Shown one piece after another: positions 16,768 through 26,080 of a stretch of 64,000 bases of DNA (its first letter is position 1; each line of letters begins with the position of its first letter). The stretch is taken from assembly GCA_900770395.1 (NCBI GenBank), contig CAAGKM010000042.1:46583-110582 (forward strand). The letters are read 5' to 3'. Under the pieces are notes generated by a model, which searched no databases, was not told where the DNA came from, and was given only the letters and a program-made list of their open reading frames with translations. A program made the translations under genes and the position numbers. Source of the DNA: an uncultured Prevotella sp. (GTDB taxonomy: Bacteria; Bacteroidota; Bacteroidia; Bacteroidales; Bacteroidaceae).

Positions 16768-18321
16768 ATGAAGACAAGCATCACACATTTTCTTTATATG
16801 GTGGCATTAGTGCTACTGACAGCCTGCTCACAGGACGATGAGACATCAACAACAGATCCCCCCCCGCAGGATAACGGCAAGCCTCTGACCTTCACCATCA
16901 CCGATGGCGGATTTTCCACCGGCGGCAACAGCGGCACACGTGCCGTTGAGGAAGACAACAAGACAAATTTCACAGCTGGCGATGCCTGTGGTCTGTATAT
17001 CGTAAGAAACAGCAAGGTGAGGAGCGCAAACGTGAAGCTCACTGCCACACAAAGCGGTGAGAATATTGTGTGGACGATGAATGAGGAGGTAAAAGGCGAG
17101 ACAACAGACAGCTACTATCTGTACTATCCATATCAGAAGGATATGGAGAATAAGGTGAGCGTGACAGCAGATGCTGACGATGAAGCCTTCTTCGGAAATC
17201 TCATCAGCGGCTGGGAGGTGAAGGCTGACCAAAGCGATTACAAAAATTATACAGCCTCCGACCTTATGACCGCCAAAGGTGAGCCAACAGAATCGGGCGG
17301 CACAATCGCGCTGACATTCTCTACCATTCACCGCATGGCGCTGGCTGTGATAGAGATGCCAAAGATTACTTATCATTTTACAAACACATCCCCCACAATT
17401 TCCGACTATGTCGTTCCTACTTCTAAGCCTGAGGAATATTTGACTGTGACGTTCGGCGGGGACGTAACCCCTTGGCAGGTGGAAGAGAATGTTCACATTT
17501 ACCGTTATATCCTCAATCCCGATAAGGCTGTGGCAATTACAGGCAACTACAAACTCTATTGGGAAAGCTCCGATAAATATCATAACTTCACCATTCCCTC
17601 TGACAGGCTCAATGCAATTGCTGCCAGCAAGGGCAAGAAGTTCAAAATTGACGGCGGTATAAGGGAAATAAACCACAATCTTCAGTTGGGCGACTATCTG
17701 TGCAAGGACGGCACGCTGATAAGTAAGGAGACAACCCTCACCGATGACCAAAAGAAGAAAGTTGTAGCCATTGTTTTCTATGCCGGACATAATGACAATG
17801 ACGCGTTAGACTATGATGGTACCGCAATCCAACAAAAGAAATGTCACGGCTATGCAGTAGCCCTAAATGATGCCAGCAACAAAGGCTATTCCACATGTAT
17901 TTGGGGAAATACAGGCGAGAAAGGCTGTTATGTAGATGGTAATAAAAGTAATCCTGAAAAGGATTGGCGTGGTCATATTTATAACACTACGATTGTGTTT
18001 GGTAACACCAGATCATTGGAGACATCTTATCCCGCAACCTACTATGCTGCCAGGTGTTATGATAACAAGGTACAATACCCTGTCACCTGCACAGGCTGGT
18101 TTCTCCCCTCAATCGGTCAGTTGAAGACAATATGTGTGAATAGAGAAGAAATATTCAAGAATTTAGGTACTAATTTGGCGTATGATTATTACTGGTCCTC
18201 TTCTGAGTATTATGATCAAGCGGAAACACTAGTGCTTGTATTTAAAAACAATGGCAGCGAAGTATATACTAAAACCAAGAACAATGATAAATGCAGAGCG
18301 CGTTCAATCTTGGCATTCTGA
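16768..18321 (+). CDS. Fimbrillin-like lipoprotein with C-terminal DUF1566-like domain
   Basis: 517 residues. A lipoprotein signal ends LLTAC-SQDD, giving Cys20 as lipidated residue. Residues about 35-300 fit the Mfa-like/fimbrillin family: early GTRA motif, then YYLYYPYQ, a Ser/Thr-rich beta region and FSTIHRMALAVI. The C-terminal 200 residues (about 305-517) contain LGDYLCKDGT, TGWFLPSIGQLKTIC and YYWSSSEY followed by a final CRARSILAF, which match the DUF1566 (Lcl C-terminal) fold often seen in surface adhesins. It therefore joins a pilus-type subunit domain to a lectin-like tip domain, suggesting a tip or minor fimbrial protein. It sits last in the regulator-peptide-fimbrillin cluster and converges on dprA. 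Confidence 0.8.
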   Translation: MKTSITHFLYMVALVLLTACSQDDETSTTDPPPQDNGKPLTFTITDGGFSTGGNSGTRAVEEDNKTNFTAGDACGLYIVRNSKVRSANVKLTATQSGENIVWTMNEEVKGETTDSYYLYYPYQKDMENKVSVTADADDEAFFGNLISGWEVKADQSDYKNYTASDLMTAKGEPTESGGTIALTFSTIHRMALAVIEMPKITYHFTNTSPTISDYVVPTSKPEEYLTVTFGGDVTPWQVEENVHIYRYILNPDKAVAITGNYKLYWESSDKYHNFTIPSDRLNAIAASKGKKFKIDGGIREINHNLQLGDYLCKDGTLISKETTLTDDQKKKVVAIVFYAGHNDNDALDYDGTAIQQKKCHGYAVALNDASNKGYSTCIWGNTGEKGCYVDGNKSNPEKDWRGHIYNTTIVFGNTRSLETSYPATYYAARCYDNKVQYPVTCTGWFLPSIGQLKTICVNREEIFKNLGTNLAYDYYWSSSEYYDQAETLVLVFKNNGSEVYTKTKNNDKCRARSILAF

Positions 18322-18360
18322 CAGTCTGATGAAATACCTCTGAAACTTAAATTGTGACTC

Positions 18361-19485
18361 TCATTTGCTTATGAGGTGAAACATGCCGCCTGCCAGTGAC
18401 CTCACCACTCCCTGCATCTCCATGGCAAACAGCTCGGCGGTGACTACATGTATAGGAAGTCCGCTCTTCACACAGATGATGTTGAGCTGAAGGTCGTTGT
18501 TTTGCGACAGCAGGCTGGCGATTTTCTGTTGACGTTCGGTAAGTTCGGTAAATAAACAGCGCTCGATGCCGTTGTGGCGCGCCTCATTCAACTGTCTGCT
18601 ATACTCCCATCCCATGGCTTTCACTATATCCTCTGCCGATGTGAACAGTGCAGCGCCATTGTCACGAATAAGCCGGTTGCAGCCTTGCGAATACTGCCAT
18701 CCTACGGCCCCGGGCAGTGCAAACACATCGCGGCAATAGCTCCGTGCGATGCCTGCGGTGATGAGGCTTCCGCCCTTTATGTCGCTCTCAATCACGATGG
18801 TGGCGTCGCTCATTCCTGCCACTATCCGGTTGCGGCGCACGAAGTTCACTTTATCGGCATTGGTGCCGCTCATAAACTCGGTGAGCAGTCCGCCCTGGCC
18901 AATCATCATCCGTGCCGTGTCCCTATGGCGTGCAGGATACAGCGTGTCAAGCCCGTGAGCAAGCACTCCCACAGTCTCAAGTCCGTTGCCGAGGGCTGCA
19001 CGGTGGGCTGCTATGTCCACTCCGTATGCCAGTCCACTCACAACAATCACGTCGGGGCACAGCTCTTTCAGCTCTCTCACCAGCCGGCTGATGTTGTCAC
19101 TGCCGTAAGGTGTGCTGTGACGTGTGCCCACGATGCTCACTATCTGCGCTTTGTTGAGGTTGGCGCTGCCTTTATAATACAGTACTATAGGAGCGTCGGA
19201 GCATTCCGCGAGCCGCTGCGGATAGCCGATGCTGTTGAGTGGCATCACGCTTATGCCGTGTTTCTCCGCAAACTCCATCTCCACCTCAGCTCGTCTCAGC
19301 GGCTCGTCCCAGTGCCTCAGCGCCTCGACCAGCCGTGGTGAGCAGTGCTCAATCACGTCCTGAATGTCGTTGCGGTGCTCGTATAATGCCGTTGCACTGC
19401 CCAGTGTACGATACAGTTCGAGCGCCTGAGTGAAGTTAAAGTTACTGATGCGTGTCAGCGCCATAGCATATATAGCCTCTGTCAT
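18361..19485 (-). CDS. dprA: DNA-processing protein DprA
   Basis: 374 residues. DprA binds incoming single-stranded DNA and loads RecA during natural transformation. An N-terminal helical domain (1-75) precedes the Rossmann-like domain with GTRHSTPYG, VVSGLAYGVDIAAHRAAL, VLAHGLDTLYP, NFVRRNRIVAGMSDATIVIES and SLITAGIARSYCRDVFALPG. A C-terminal winged-helix-like segment (LTERQQKIASLLSQNNDL) follows, which is the usual full-length layout. It converges with the fimbrillin-like gene and is followed, 61 bp upstream on the same strand, by the thioesterase gene. Confidence 0.96.
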   Translation of the reverse strand: MTEAIYAMALTRISNFNFTQALELYRTLGSATALYEHRNDIQDVIEHCSPRLVEALRHWDEPLRRAEVEMEFAEKHGISVMPLNSIGYPQRLAECSDAPIVLYYKGSANLNKAQIVSIVGTRHSTPYGSDNISRLVRELKELCPDVIVVSGLAYGVDIAAHRAALGNGLETVGVLAHGLDTLYPARHRDTARMMIGQGGLLTEFMSGTNADKVNFVRRNRIVAGMSDATIVIESDIKGGSLITAGIARSYCRDVFALPGAVGWQYSQGCNRLIRDNGAALFTSAEDIVKAMGWEYSRQLNEARHNGIERCLFTELTERQQKIASLLSQNNDLQLNIICVKSGLPIHVVTAELFAMEMQGVVRSLAGGMFHLISK

Positions 19486-19546
19486 TGCTGGTTAGGTTTT
19501 AGGGTTATTGGTTCTTATGACGTGCTCTAAAAGCAACCGCCTCTCA

Positions 19547-19951
19547 TTATTTCTTCAGATATTTCTCAAAAGCGCGGTCTATCTCATCGCTCTCTGCCAG
19601 CCTGCCGTTGACCAGACACACCACATCCACCACGGCGCGGAAGCACAGCTTGTTGTCGCTGGCACGATAGATGTCCTGATAGAACACATACTTGAGGCGC
19701 TCCTTGCTCACGTTGAGCCGCGAGAAAAACTCGTCCTGCCCCCTGAGCGGCACCTTATATCGCAGGTCGTAGTGTGCCACCACGGCATCAGTACCTTTTT
19801 CGTGCAGTTTCGCAAAACTCAGTCCGCAGTTGCGCAGAAACAGATGGCGGGTATGCTCACAATAGTGCAGGTAGTTGGCGTTATTGACTATTCCCTGAAT
19901 GTCGCACTCATAGTCGCGCACCATCATCTTTGTCTCAAAAATATATTCCAT
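19547..19951 (-). CDS. Acyl-CoA thioesterase, 4HBT (YbgC/FadM-like)
   Basis: 134 residues starting at the ATG at 19951; the frame stays open to 19984, but a -7 box lies at 19982-19989, so the shorter form is correct. A hot-dog fold is indicated by MVRDYECDIQGIVNNANYLHYCEHTRH, where the Asp in CDIQGIV is the likely catalytic acid. It probably hydrolyses short-chain acyl-CoA thioesters; substrate unknown. It lies just upstream of dprA on the same strand and may be co-transcribed with it. This pairing of thioesterase and dprA is familiar in Bacteroidales. Confidence 0.88.
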   Translation of the reverse strand: MEYIFETKMMVRDYECDIQGIVNNANYLHYCEHTRHLFLRNCGLSFAKLHEKGTDAVVAHYDLRYKVPLRGQDEFFSRLNVSKERLKYVFYQDIYRASDNKLCFRAVVDVVCLVNGRLAESDEIDRAFEKYLKK

Positions 19952-19981
19952 AATTTTTGGTGTTTGGTATAACTTATGTTG

Positions 19982-19989
19982 CAAAGTTA
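19982..19989 (-). promoter_or_regulatory. Bacteroidota -7 box for the thioesterase-dprA unit
   Basis: Read on the minus strand, TAACTTTG is an exact TAnnTTTG match, 30 bp before the ATG at 19951. Confidence 0.6.
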
Positions 19990-20065
19990 CAACCTTTTTG
20001 TTAACAGTATTCTTTGTTGACGTTAAAAAAGCATAACCAGTGAAAAATAATTTTATTGGCTTCTT

Positions 20066-20097
20066 TTTGTTTATATTGAAAAAATTGTATAACTTTG
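20066..20097 (+). promoter_or_regulatory. Promoter of the Fsr-like exporter gene
   Basis: TTTG (20066-20069) and TAACTTTG (20090-20097) with a 20-bp spacer, an ideal Bacteroidota promoter. Start codon 45 bp downstream. Confidence 0.75.
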
Positions 20098-20141
20098 CAT
20101 GCTAAAACAGGGTTTAAGAAGTAAATAAGGTGAGAAGATTT

Positions 20142-21341
20142 ATGAAAAGCGAAAATGATAGTCAGGTAACACATGTGGCGATGGGGGTACTTGTGGCATT
20201 GGGCGGAGCGCATTTGCTCAACGACCTTCTGCAGGCTGTGCTTACCGCATCGTACCCTATATTGAAAGATGACTTGCATCTGTCGTTCTCGGAGATTGGA
20301 CTGGTGACATTGATTTATCAGCTGGCTGCATCGGTGTTTCAACCGGTGGTTGGGCTGGTGTTCGACAAGCGTCCCTGTGCCTATAGCCTTCCGTTAGCCA
20401 CTACGTTCACAATGGCGGGACTCATAGGGCTGGCATACTCCACAGACATTTATTGGGTATTATGCTCGGTATTTATTATAGGGCTTGGGTCATCGATACT
20501 TCATCCTGAGGCATCGCGCATAGCCTCGCTGGCATCGGGAGGCAAGCGGGGACTGGCGCAGAGTACGTTTCAGGTGGGCGGTAACTTTGGCTCGGCTGTT
20601 GGACCGTTGCTTGTGGCGCTCATCGTGGCTCCATACGGTAGAGCAAATATCATGTGGTTTATTATGTTCTCCGTTGCAGCGTATGTTGTGAGTCTTCCCA
20701 TCGACCACTGGTTTAAAGGATACATCAGCAAGATGAAGACCGAGCATCTGCAGATGAAAGTGCAGAGTGAGCGTCCACTGTCGATGCCGCTGACTGTATT
20801 CTCACTTGTTGTGCTGTTGGTTCTGATATTCTCGAAGTATGTCTACATGGCGAGCCTCACCAGCTATTACACCTTTTATCTTATTGAGAAGTTTGGCGTC
20901 ACGGTGCAGCTGTCGCAGGTGTGCCTGTTTGTGTTCCTTGCAGCTACGGCTGTGGGTACGATGATAGGCGGTCCGGTGGGCGACAGAATAGGGCGCAAAT
21001 ATGTTATATGGATTTCCATTCTTGGCACAGCACCGTTTTCTCTTCTCATGCCGCATGTGGGGCTGGAGCTGACCATAGTGTTCAGTTTCTGCGTGGGACT
21101 GATACTGTCGTCGGCATTTCCTGCCATACTGCTCTATGCTCAGGAACTGCTGCCTTATAATCTCGGACTTGTGTCGGGATTGTTTTTCGGTTTCGCCTTC
21201 GGCATTGCCGGTATCGCCTCTGCTGTACTTGGCAACTCCGCCGATGAGTATGGCATTGCCGCAGTGTATAACTGGTGCGCATATATGCCGCTGGTTGGCT
21301 TAGTGGCTTGTTTGCTGCCGAATCTGAGTAGACGGTCATAA
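20142..21341 (+). CDS. MFS exporter, fosmidomycin resistance (Fsr) family
   Basis: 399 residues from the ATG at 20142; a GTG at 20130 would add four residues. Twelve membrane segments. The Fsr-type opening HLLNDLLQAVLTASYPILK and the motifs LGSSILHPEASRIA, STFQVGGNFGSAVGPL and GPVGDRIGRKYV match the family of E. coli Fsr, which expels fosmidomycin. The natural substrate is unknown. The gene is monocistronic by its promoter and the proC promoter that follows. Confidence 0.88.
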   Translation: MKSENDSQVTHVAMGVLVALGGAHLLNDLLQAVLTASYPILKDDLHLSFSEIGLVTLIYQLAASVFQPVVGLVFDKRPCAYSLPLATTFTMAGLIGLAYSTDIYWVLCSVFIIGLGSSILHPEASRIASLASGGKRGLAQSTFQVGGNFGSAVGPLLVALIVAPYGRANIMWFIMFSVAAYVVSLPIDHWFKGYISKMKTEHLQMKVQSERPLSMPLTVFSLVVLLVLIFSKYVYMASLTSYYTFYLIEKFGVTVQLSQVCLFVFLAATAVGTMIGGPVGDRIGRKYVIWISILGTAPFSLLMPHVGLELTIVFSFCVGLILSSAFPAILLYAQELLPYNLGLVSGLFFGFAFGIAGIASAVLGNSADEYGIAAVYNWCAYMPLVGLVACLLPNLSRRS

Positions 21342-21399
21342 TTTAATATAATGTACGCGCGTGCGAAGAGAGCAAAAAGATTAAAAAACGTTTTTTTAT

Positions 21400-21430
21400 T
21401 TTGTATTGTCATCAAATTGATTTATCTTTG
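21400..21430 (+). promoter_or_regulatory. Promoter of proC
   Basis: TTTG (21400-21403) and TATCTTTG (21423-21430) with a 19-bp spacer. Start codon at 21487. Confidence 0.72.
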
Positions 21431-21486
21431 CAAAAAGATAAATCGCATCTCAATAATGAAAGAGTAGAACACTAAATACAAAAAAA

Positions 21487-22269
21487 ATGAAAATAGCATT
21501 TATAGGAGCAGGAGCCATGGGAGGTGCCATGGTGAAAGGTTTTCTGCAGAGCGAGTTTTTCCAGCCACATGATGTTATGGTGTCAGACCATAATCAGTCA
21601 GTGCTTGACTGCTTTGCCGCACAGGGTGCACAGGTGTCGCTGGACAATAAGGAAGCGGTGAAGAATGCCGATATCGTGTGCGTGGTTGTGAAACCATGGC
21701 ACGTGGAGAAGACGCTGAAAGGTATCAAGGATGTAATGGACTATCAGAAACAGATGCTTATGGTGGTGGCCGCTGGTGTGCCCTCGACTGACATCAAGCA
21801 GTGGATGGACAAGGAAGGACAGACTCCTGTGGTATATCTCGTGATGCCTAACATTGCCATTGCCTATAAAGCGTCAATGACTTTCATTGCTCCGGTTGAC
21901 GCCAGTGAGGAGCAGGATAAACTTGTGGCCAGTATCTTCAACGGGCTTGGTGAAACTCTGTTTATGGAGGAGAGCTATTTCCCCGCTGCCACCACGATGT
22001 CGTGCGCCACGGCATACGCCATGCGTTATGTGCGTGCTGGAATGGAGGCAGGTGTTCAGTTGGGATTCAAGGCAAAGGTGTCGCAGAAAATTGTGCAGCA
22101 GATAATAAAGGGAGCAGTGGAGCTTCTGCAGGCAACGGGCGAGCATCCCGAAGCGGCAATCGACAAGGTTACAACGCCAAATGGATTGACCATTCGTGGC
22201 TTGAACATGATGGAGCAGGAGGGATTCACCAATGCCGTGATAAAAGGAATACTTGCAGGTAAGAAATAA
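21487..22269 (+). CDS. proC: Pyrroline-5-carboxylate reductase
   Basis: 260 residues. It reduces 1-pyrroline-5-carboxylate to proline with NAD(P)H. N-terminal Rossmann fold with GAGAMGGAM (7-15) and VVKPWHV. The C-terminal helical dimerisation domain includes SCATAYAMRYVRAGMEAGVQLG and the signature HPEAAIDKVTTPNGLTIRGL. Length is typical. The DUF3467 gene starts 28 bp downstream and may share its transcript. Confidence 0.95.
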   Translation: MKIAFIGAGAMGGAMVKGFLQSEFFQPHDVMVSDHNQSVLDCFAAQGAQVSLDNKEAVKNADIVCVVVKPWHVEKTLKGIKDVMDYQKQMLMVVAAGVPSTDIKQWMDKEGQTPVVYLVMPNIAIAYKASMTFIAPVDASEEQDKLVASIFNGLGETLFMEESYFPAATTMSCATAYAMRYVRAGMEAGVQLGFKAKVSQKIVQQIIKGAVELLQATGEHPEAAIDKVTTPNGLTIRGLNMMEQEGFTNAVIKGILAGKK

Positions 22270-22297
22270 TGTGATAATTCTAAAATATAATATACCA

Positions 22298-22615
22298 ATG
22301 AACGAAAACGAAAAAAATCAGGGGCAGTTTCAGATTGAGCTTACCCCGGAGACGGCAAAGGGTGAGTATGCCAACTTTGCGATAATAACCCACAGCAGCA
22401 GTGAGTTTGTGATTGACGTGGCACGTGTGCTGCCGGGGCTGCCCAAGGCTCAGGTGTGCAGCCGCGTTATCATGGCTCCTGAGCATGCCAAGCGTCTGCT
22501 TGCCGCCTTGCAGGAGAATATTGCAAGATATGAGCGTGAGTTCGGGCAGATAAAGATGCCCAACGCTCAGCCGCGCACCGTCGCCCCGTTTAATGTGGGA
22601 AAAGGTGAGGCGTAA
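22298..22615 (+). CDS. DUF3467 family protein
   Basis: 105 residues from the ATG at 22298; the frame extends upstream into proC but the conserved protein begins here. The family hallmarks are ANFAIITHSSSEFVIDVARVLPGLPKAQVCSRVIMAPEHAKRLL. The biochemical role is unknown. In many Bacteroidota this gene sits between rpoC and rpsL; here it still precedes rpsL but proC, not rpoC, lies upstream. A strong terminator follows it. Confidence 0.9.
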   Translation: MNENEKNQGQFQIELTPETAKGEYANFAIITHSSSEFVIDVARVLPGLPKAQVCSRVIMAPEHAKRLLAALQENIARYEREFGQIKMPNAQPRTVAPFNVGKGEA

Positions 22616-22625
22616 ATCATATATC

Positions 22626-22667
22626 AAGTGGCGTTTTTGCTGATGGAAAATAGCAAAAACACCACTT
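22626..22667 (+). terminator. Terminator after the DUF3467 gene
   Basis: AAGTGGcGTTTTTGCT (22626-22641) pairs with AGCAAAAACaCCACTT (22652-22667) with one mismatch; TTTTA overlaps the end. It separates proC-DUF3467 from the ribosomal cluster. Confidence 0.75.
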
Positions 22668-22767
22668 TTACAGTTCTTGTATAGTTAAAAAATATTATAT
22701 TTTGCAAAATACACCTGTGATTTTGCCCTTTCTTTATAATATATTAGGTGTTTCCAAGATTTTTTTG

Positions 22768-22775
22768 TACCTTTG
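22768..22775 (+). promoter_or_regulatory. Bacteroidota -7 box for the str (rpsL) operon
   Basis: TACCTTTG fits TAnnTTTG. The leader to rpsL is about 85 bases. No clear -33 box. Confidence 0.6.
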
Positions 22776-22866
22776 CACCCCGAATGCGCTTATTATGGGC
22801 GTATTATACACATAATTGGTTGGAAAATATACAATAAAATAATATAATAATAAAAAATTAAAGACA

Positions 22867-23247
22867 ATGCCTACAATTCAACAATTGGTTAGAAAAGGTA
22901 GAAAGGTGCTTGTAGACAAGAGCAAGTCGCCGGCTTTGGATTCATGTCCACAGCGTCGTGGTGTTTGCGTTCGTGTTTACACAACAACGCCTAAGAAGCC
23001 TAACTCGGCAATGCGTAAGGTTGCCCGTGTTCGTTTGACAAACTCTAAGGAAGTAAACTCTTACATTCCAGGAGAAGGACACAACTTGCAGGAGCACTCA
23101 ATCGTGCTCGTTCGTGGTGGTCGTGTGAAAGACCTCCCAGGTGTGCGTTACCACATCGTTCGCGGTACTCTCGATACCGCCGGTGTTACAAACCGTACCC
23201 AGCGTCGTTCCAAGTATGGCGCTAAGCGTCCAAAGGCTAAGAAGTAA
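22867..23247 (+). CDS. rpsL: 30S ribosomal protein S12
   Basis: 126 residues. S12 is at the decoding centre. The loop TTPKKPNSA with K43 and the RVKDLPGVRY segment with K88 and P91 carry the residues whose change gives streptomycin resistance elsewhere; all are wild type here. First gene of the str operon, followed after 158 bp by rpsG. Confidence 0.98.
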   Translation: MPTIQQLVRKGRKVLVDKSKSPALDSCPQRRGVCVRVYTTTPKKPNSAMRKVARVRLTNSKEVNSYIPGEGHNLQEHSIVLVRGGRVKDLPGVRYHIVRGTLDTAGVTNRTQRRSKYGAKRPKAKK

Positions 23248-23405
23248 ATGACCGGAGAAGGTTATATAGCCAGGACATAAAACAAAAAAAGAAAAGAATC
23301 GTTTTGCTGGAGACGTGTTATTAAAGGTTGAGTAAATGCCTGGTGTGGCATTGAAGAACAGAAAAGAACAACCCCAGTCAGACAAATTAAATCATTAAAC
23401 AAAAA

Positions 23406-23882
23406 ATGAGAAAAGCAAAACCAAAGAAGCGTGTGATCCTGCCGGATCCAAAATTCAATGACCAGAAGGTGTCAAAGTTTGTAAACCATCTGATGTATGA
23501 CGGAAAGAAGTCTATCGCTTACGATATCTTCTACAACGCCCTTGACACAGTGAAAGGCAAGATGCAGAACGAGGAGAAGAGCTCTCTCGAGATCTGGAAG
23601 ACAGCTCTCGACAACATCACTCCTCAGGTGGAGGTGAAGAGCCGCCGTATCGGTGGTGCCACATTCCAGGTTCCTACTGAGATTCGTCCTGACCGCAAGG
23701 AGAGCATCTCAATGAAGAACATGATCGCCTTTGCCCGCAAGCGTAGCGGTAAGAGCATGGCCGACAAGCTGGCTGCTGAGATTATGGATGCTTTCAACAA
23801 TCAGGGCGGTGCCTTCAAGCGTAAGGAGGACATGCACCGTATGGCTGAGGCTAACCGTGCGTTCGCTCACTTCAGATTCTAA
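23406..23882 (+). CDS. rpsG: 30S ribosomal protein S7
   Basis: 158 residues, standard length. S7 starts assembly of the 30S head and contacts the E-site tRNA. It begins MRKAKPKKRVILPDPKFNDQ and contains IGGATFQVPTEIRPDRK. The 158-bp gap before it has a small hairpin (AATGCC...GGCATT) but no promoter match. fusA starts 22 bp downstream. Confidence 0.98.
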   Translation: MRKAKPKKRVILPDPKFNDQKVSKFVNHLMYDGKKSIAYDIFYNALDTVKGKMQNEEKSSLEIWKTALDNITPQVEVKSRRIGGATFQVPTEIRPDRKESISMKNMIAFARKRSGKSMADKLAAEIMDAFNNQGGAFKRKEDMHRMAEANRAFAHFRF

Positions 23883-23904
23883 TTATTTAATAAGGTAAAA
23901 GAAA

Positions 23905-26022
23905 ATGGCAAATCGCGATTTACATTTGACCCGTAACATCGGTATCATGGCTCACATCGATGCCGGTAAGACAACAACTTCTGAGCGTATTCTGTTCTAT
24001 ACAGGTAAGACCCACAAGATTGGTGAGGTGCACGAGGGTGCGGCCACCATGGACTGGATGGCACAGGAGCAGGAGCGTGGTATAACCATCACGTCTGCTG
24101 CAACCACCTGTAACTGGAACTACGACGGCAAGAGCTTCAAGATTAACCTGATTGACACTCCAGGGCACGTTGATTTCACCGCTGAGGTTGAGCGCTCGCT
24201 CCGTGTGCTTGACGGTGCTGTTGCCACATATTCTGCCGCCGACGGCGTGCAGCCACAGTCTGAGACCGTATGGCGCCAGGCTGACAAGTACAATGTGCCA
24301 CGTATCGGTTACGTTAACAAGATGGACCGCTCTGGCGCAGACTTCTTCGAGACTGTACAGCAGATGAAGGACATCCTCGGCGCTAACCCTGTTGTGATGC
24401 AAGTGCCTATTGGCGCAGAGGAGAACTTCAAGGGTGTTGTAGACCTCATCAAGATGAAGGCTATCCTGTGGCACGATGAGACCATGGGTGCCGAGTATGA
24501 CATCGAGGACATCCCTGCTGACCTGCAGGATGAGTGTGACGAGTGGCGCGGTAAGCTGCTTGAGGCAGCTGCCGAGTACGACGAGGCAATCATGGAGAAG
24601 TACTTCGACGATCCAAACTCAATCACCGAGGAGGAGATAATTTCAGCTATCCGTAAGGGTACCGTGGCTATGGAGTGTACTCCTATGCTCTGCGGTTCTT
24701 CATATAAGAACAAGGGTGTGCAGCCACTGCTCGACTATGTTTGCGCATTCCTTCCTTCACCACTCGATACTGAGGCTGTTATCGGTACAAACCCAGATAC
24801 AGAGGAGGAGGAGAGCCGTAAGCCGTCTGAGGATGAGCCAACTGCTGCTCTTGCATTTAAGATTGCAACCGACCCATATATGGGACGTCTTGTGTTCTTC
24901 CGCGTTTACTCAGGTAAGGTTGAGGCAGGCTCATACGTTTACAATGCACGTTCAGGCAAGAAGGAGCGTATCAGCCGTCTGTTCCAGATGAACTCAAACA
25001 AGGAAATCCCAATGGAGAGCATCGATGCCGGTGATATCGGCGCAGGTGTAGGCTTCAAGGATATCCGCACCGGTGATACTCTCTGCGCTGAGGGTCATCC
25101 AATCGTGCTCGAGTCAATGACATTCCCTGATACTGTGATTTCTATCGCTGTTGAACCAAAGAGCCAGGCGGACATCGCTAAGCTTGACAACGGTCTTGCC
25201 AAGCTTGCTGAGGAGGATCCTACATTTACAGTTCGTACTGACGAGCAGAGCGGTCAGACTATTATCTCTGGTATGGGTGAGCTTCACCTTGATATCATCA
25301 TCGATCGTCTGAAGCGTGAGTTCAAGGTTGAGTGTAATCAGGGTAAGCCGCAGGTTAACTACAAAGAGGCCATCACCAAGACTGTCAACCTCCGCGAGGT
25401 TTACAAGAAGCAGTCGGGTGGTCGCGGTAAGTTTGCCGACATTATCGTTAACATCGGTCCTGTTGACGAGGACTTCAAGGAGGGTGGTCTCCAGTTCGTT
25501 AATGAGGTTAAGGGCGGTAACATTCCTAAGGAGTTCATTCCGTCTGTACAGAAGGGCTTCGAGAACGCCATGAAGACCGGTATTCTCGGTGGCTATCCTG
25601 TAGACAGCCTGAAGGTTACTCTCGTGGACGGTTCTTTCCACCCGGTAGACTCTGACCAGTTGTCATTTGAGCTTGCTGCTCTCAACGCTTACAAGAATGG
25701 TTGTGCCAAGGCTGGTCCAGTGCTCATGGAGCCTATCATGAAGCTCGAGGTTATCACTCCTGAGGAGAACATGGGTGATGTTATCGGTGACTTGAACAAG
25801 CGTCGTGGTCAGGTAGAGGGTATGGACGAGGCCCGTAGTGGTGCACGCATTGTAAAGGCAATGGTTCCGCTGTCAGAGATGTTCGGCTATGTGACTGCTC
25901 TCCGTACCATCACTTCTGGACGTGCAACATCATCAATGGAGTATGACCACCACTCACCACTGTCAACAGCTATAGCAAAGACAGTTCTCGAGGAGGTTAA
26001 GGGCCGTGCTGACCTGCTCTGA
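23905..26022 (+). CDS. fusA: Elongation factor G
   Basis: 705 residues. GTPase that drives tRNA-mRNA translocation. G1 AHIDAGKTT (16-24), switch II region DTPGHVDFT, NKMD for guanine recognition; all five EF-G domains are present, with domain IV at GGRGKFADI and the C-terminal domain at MVPLSEMFGYVTALR. It is followed directly by rpsJ with no tuf gene, the usual Bacteroidota order. Confidence 0.98.
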   Translation: MANRDLHLTRNIGIMAHIDAGKTTTSERILFYTGKTHKIGEVHEGAATMDWMAQEQERGITITSAATTCNWNYDGKSFKINLIDTPGHVDFTAEVERSLRVLDGAVATYSAADGVQPQSETVWRQADKYNVPRIGYVNKMDRSGADFFETVQQMKDILGANPVVMQVPIGAEENFKGVVDLIKMKAILWHDETMGAEYDIEDIPADLQDECDEWRGKLLEAAAEYDEAIMEKYFDDPNSITEEEIISAIRKGTVAMECTPMLCGSSYKNKGVQPLLDYVCAFLPSPLDTEAVIGTNPDTEEEESRKPSEDEPTAALAFKIATDPYMGRLVFFRVYSGKVEAGSYVYNARSGKKERISRLFQMNSNKEIPMESIDAGDIGAGVGFKDIRTGDTLCAEGHPIVLESMTFPDTVISIAVEPKSQADIAKLDNGLAKLAEEDPTFTVRTDEQSGQTIISGMGELHLDIIIDRLKREFKVECNQGKPQVNYKEAITKTVNLREVYKKQSGGRGKFADIIVNIGPVDEDFKEGGLQFVNEVKGGNIPKEFIPSVQKGFENAMKTGILGGYPVDSLKVTLVDGSFHPVDSDQLSFELAALNAYKNGCAKAGPVLMEPIMKLEVITPEENMGDVIGDLNKRRGQVEGMDEARSGARIVKAMVPLSEMFGYVTALRTITSGRATSSMEYDHHSPLSTAIAKTVLEEVKGRADLL

Positions 26023-26050
26023 TAAAGCATAACTTATAAGAGAAGAGAGG

Positions 26051-26080
26051 CGTCGTTTAGCGAATGACTCTTAAACGACG
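26051..26080 (+). terminator. Hairpin between fusA and rpsJ
   Basis: CGTCGTTTA (26051-26059) pairs exactly with TAAACGACG (26072-26080) around a 12-base loop. A pyrimidine stretch follows but no T-run, so it may be an attenuator or RNA-processing site dividing str from S10. Confidence 0.45.

Noticed and set aside
18574..19341. 255-residue plus-strand ORF opposite dprA
   Set aside because: Shadow frame; dprA on the minus strand explains the region with full-length conserved motifs.
23248..23405. Separate promoter for rpsG-fusA
   Set aside because: No TAnnTTTG match at useful distance; the genes are more simply read from the rpsL promoter.
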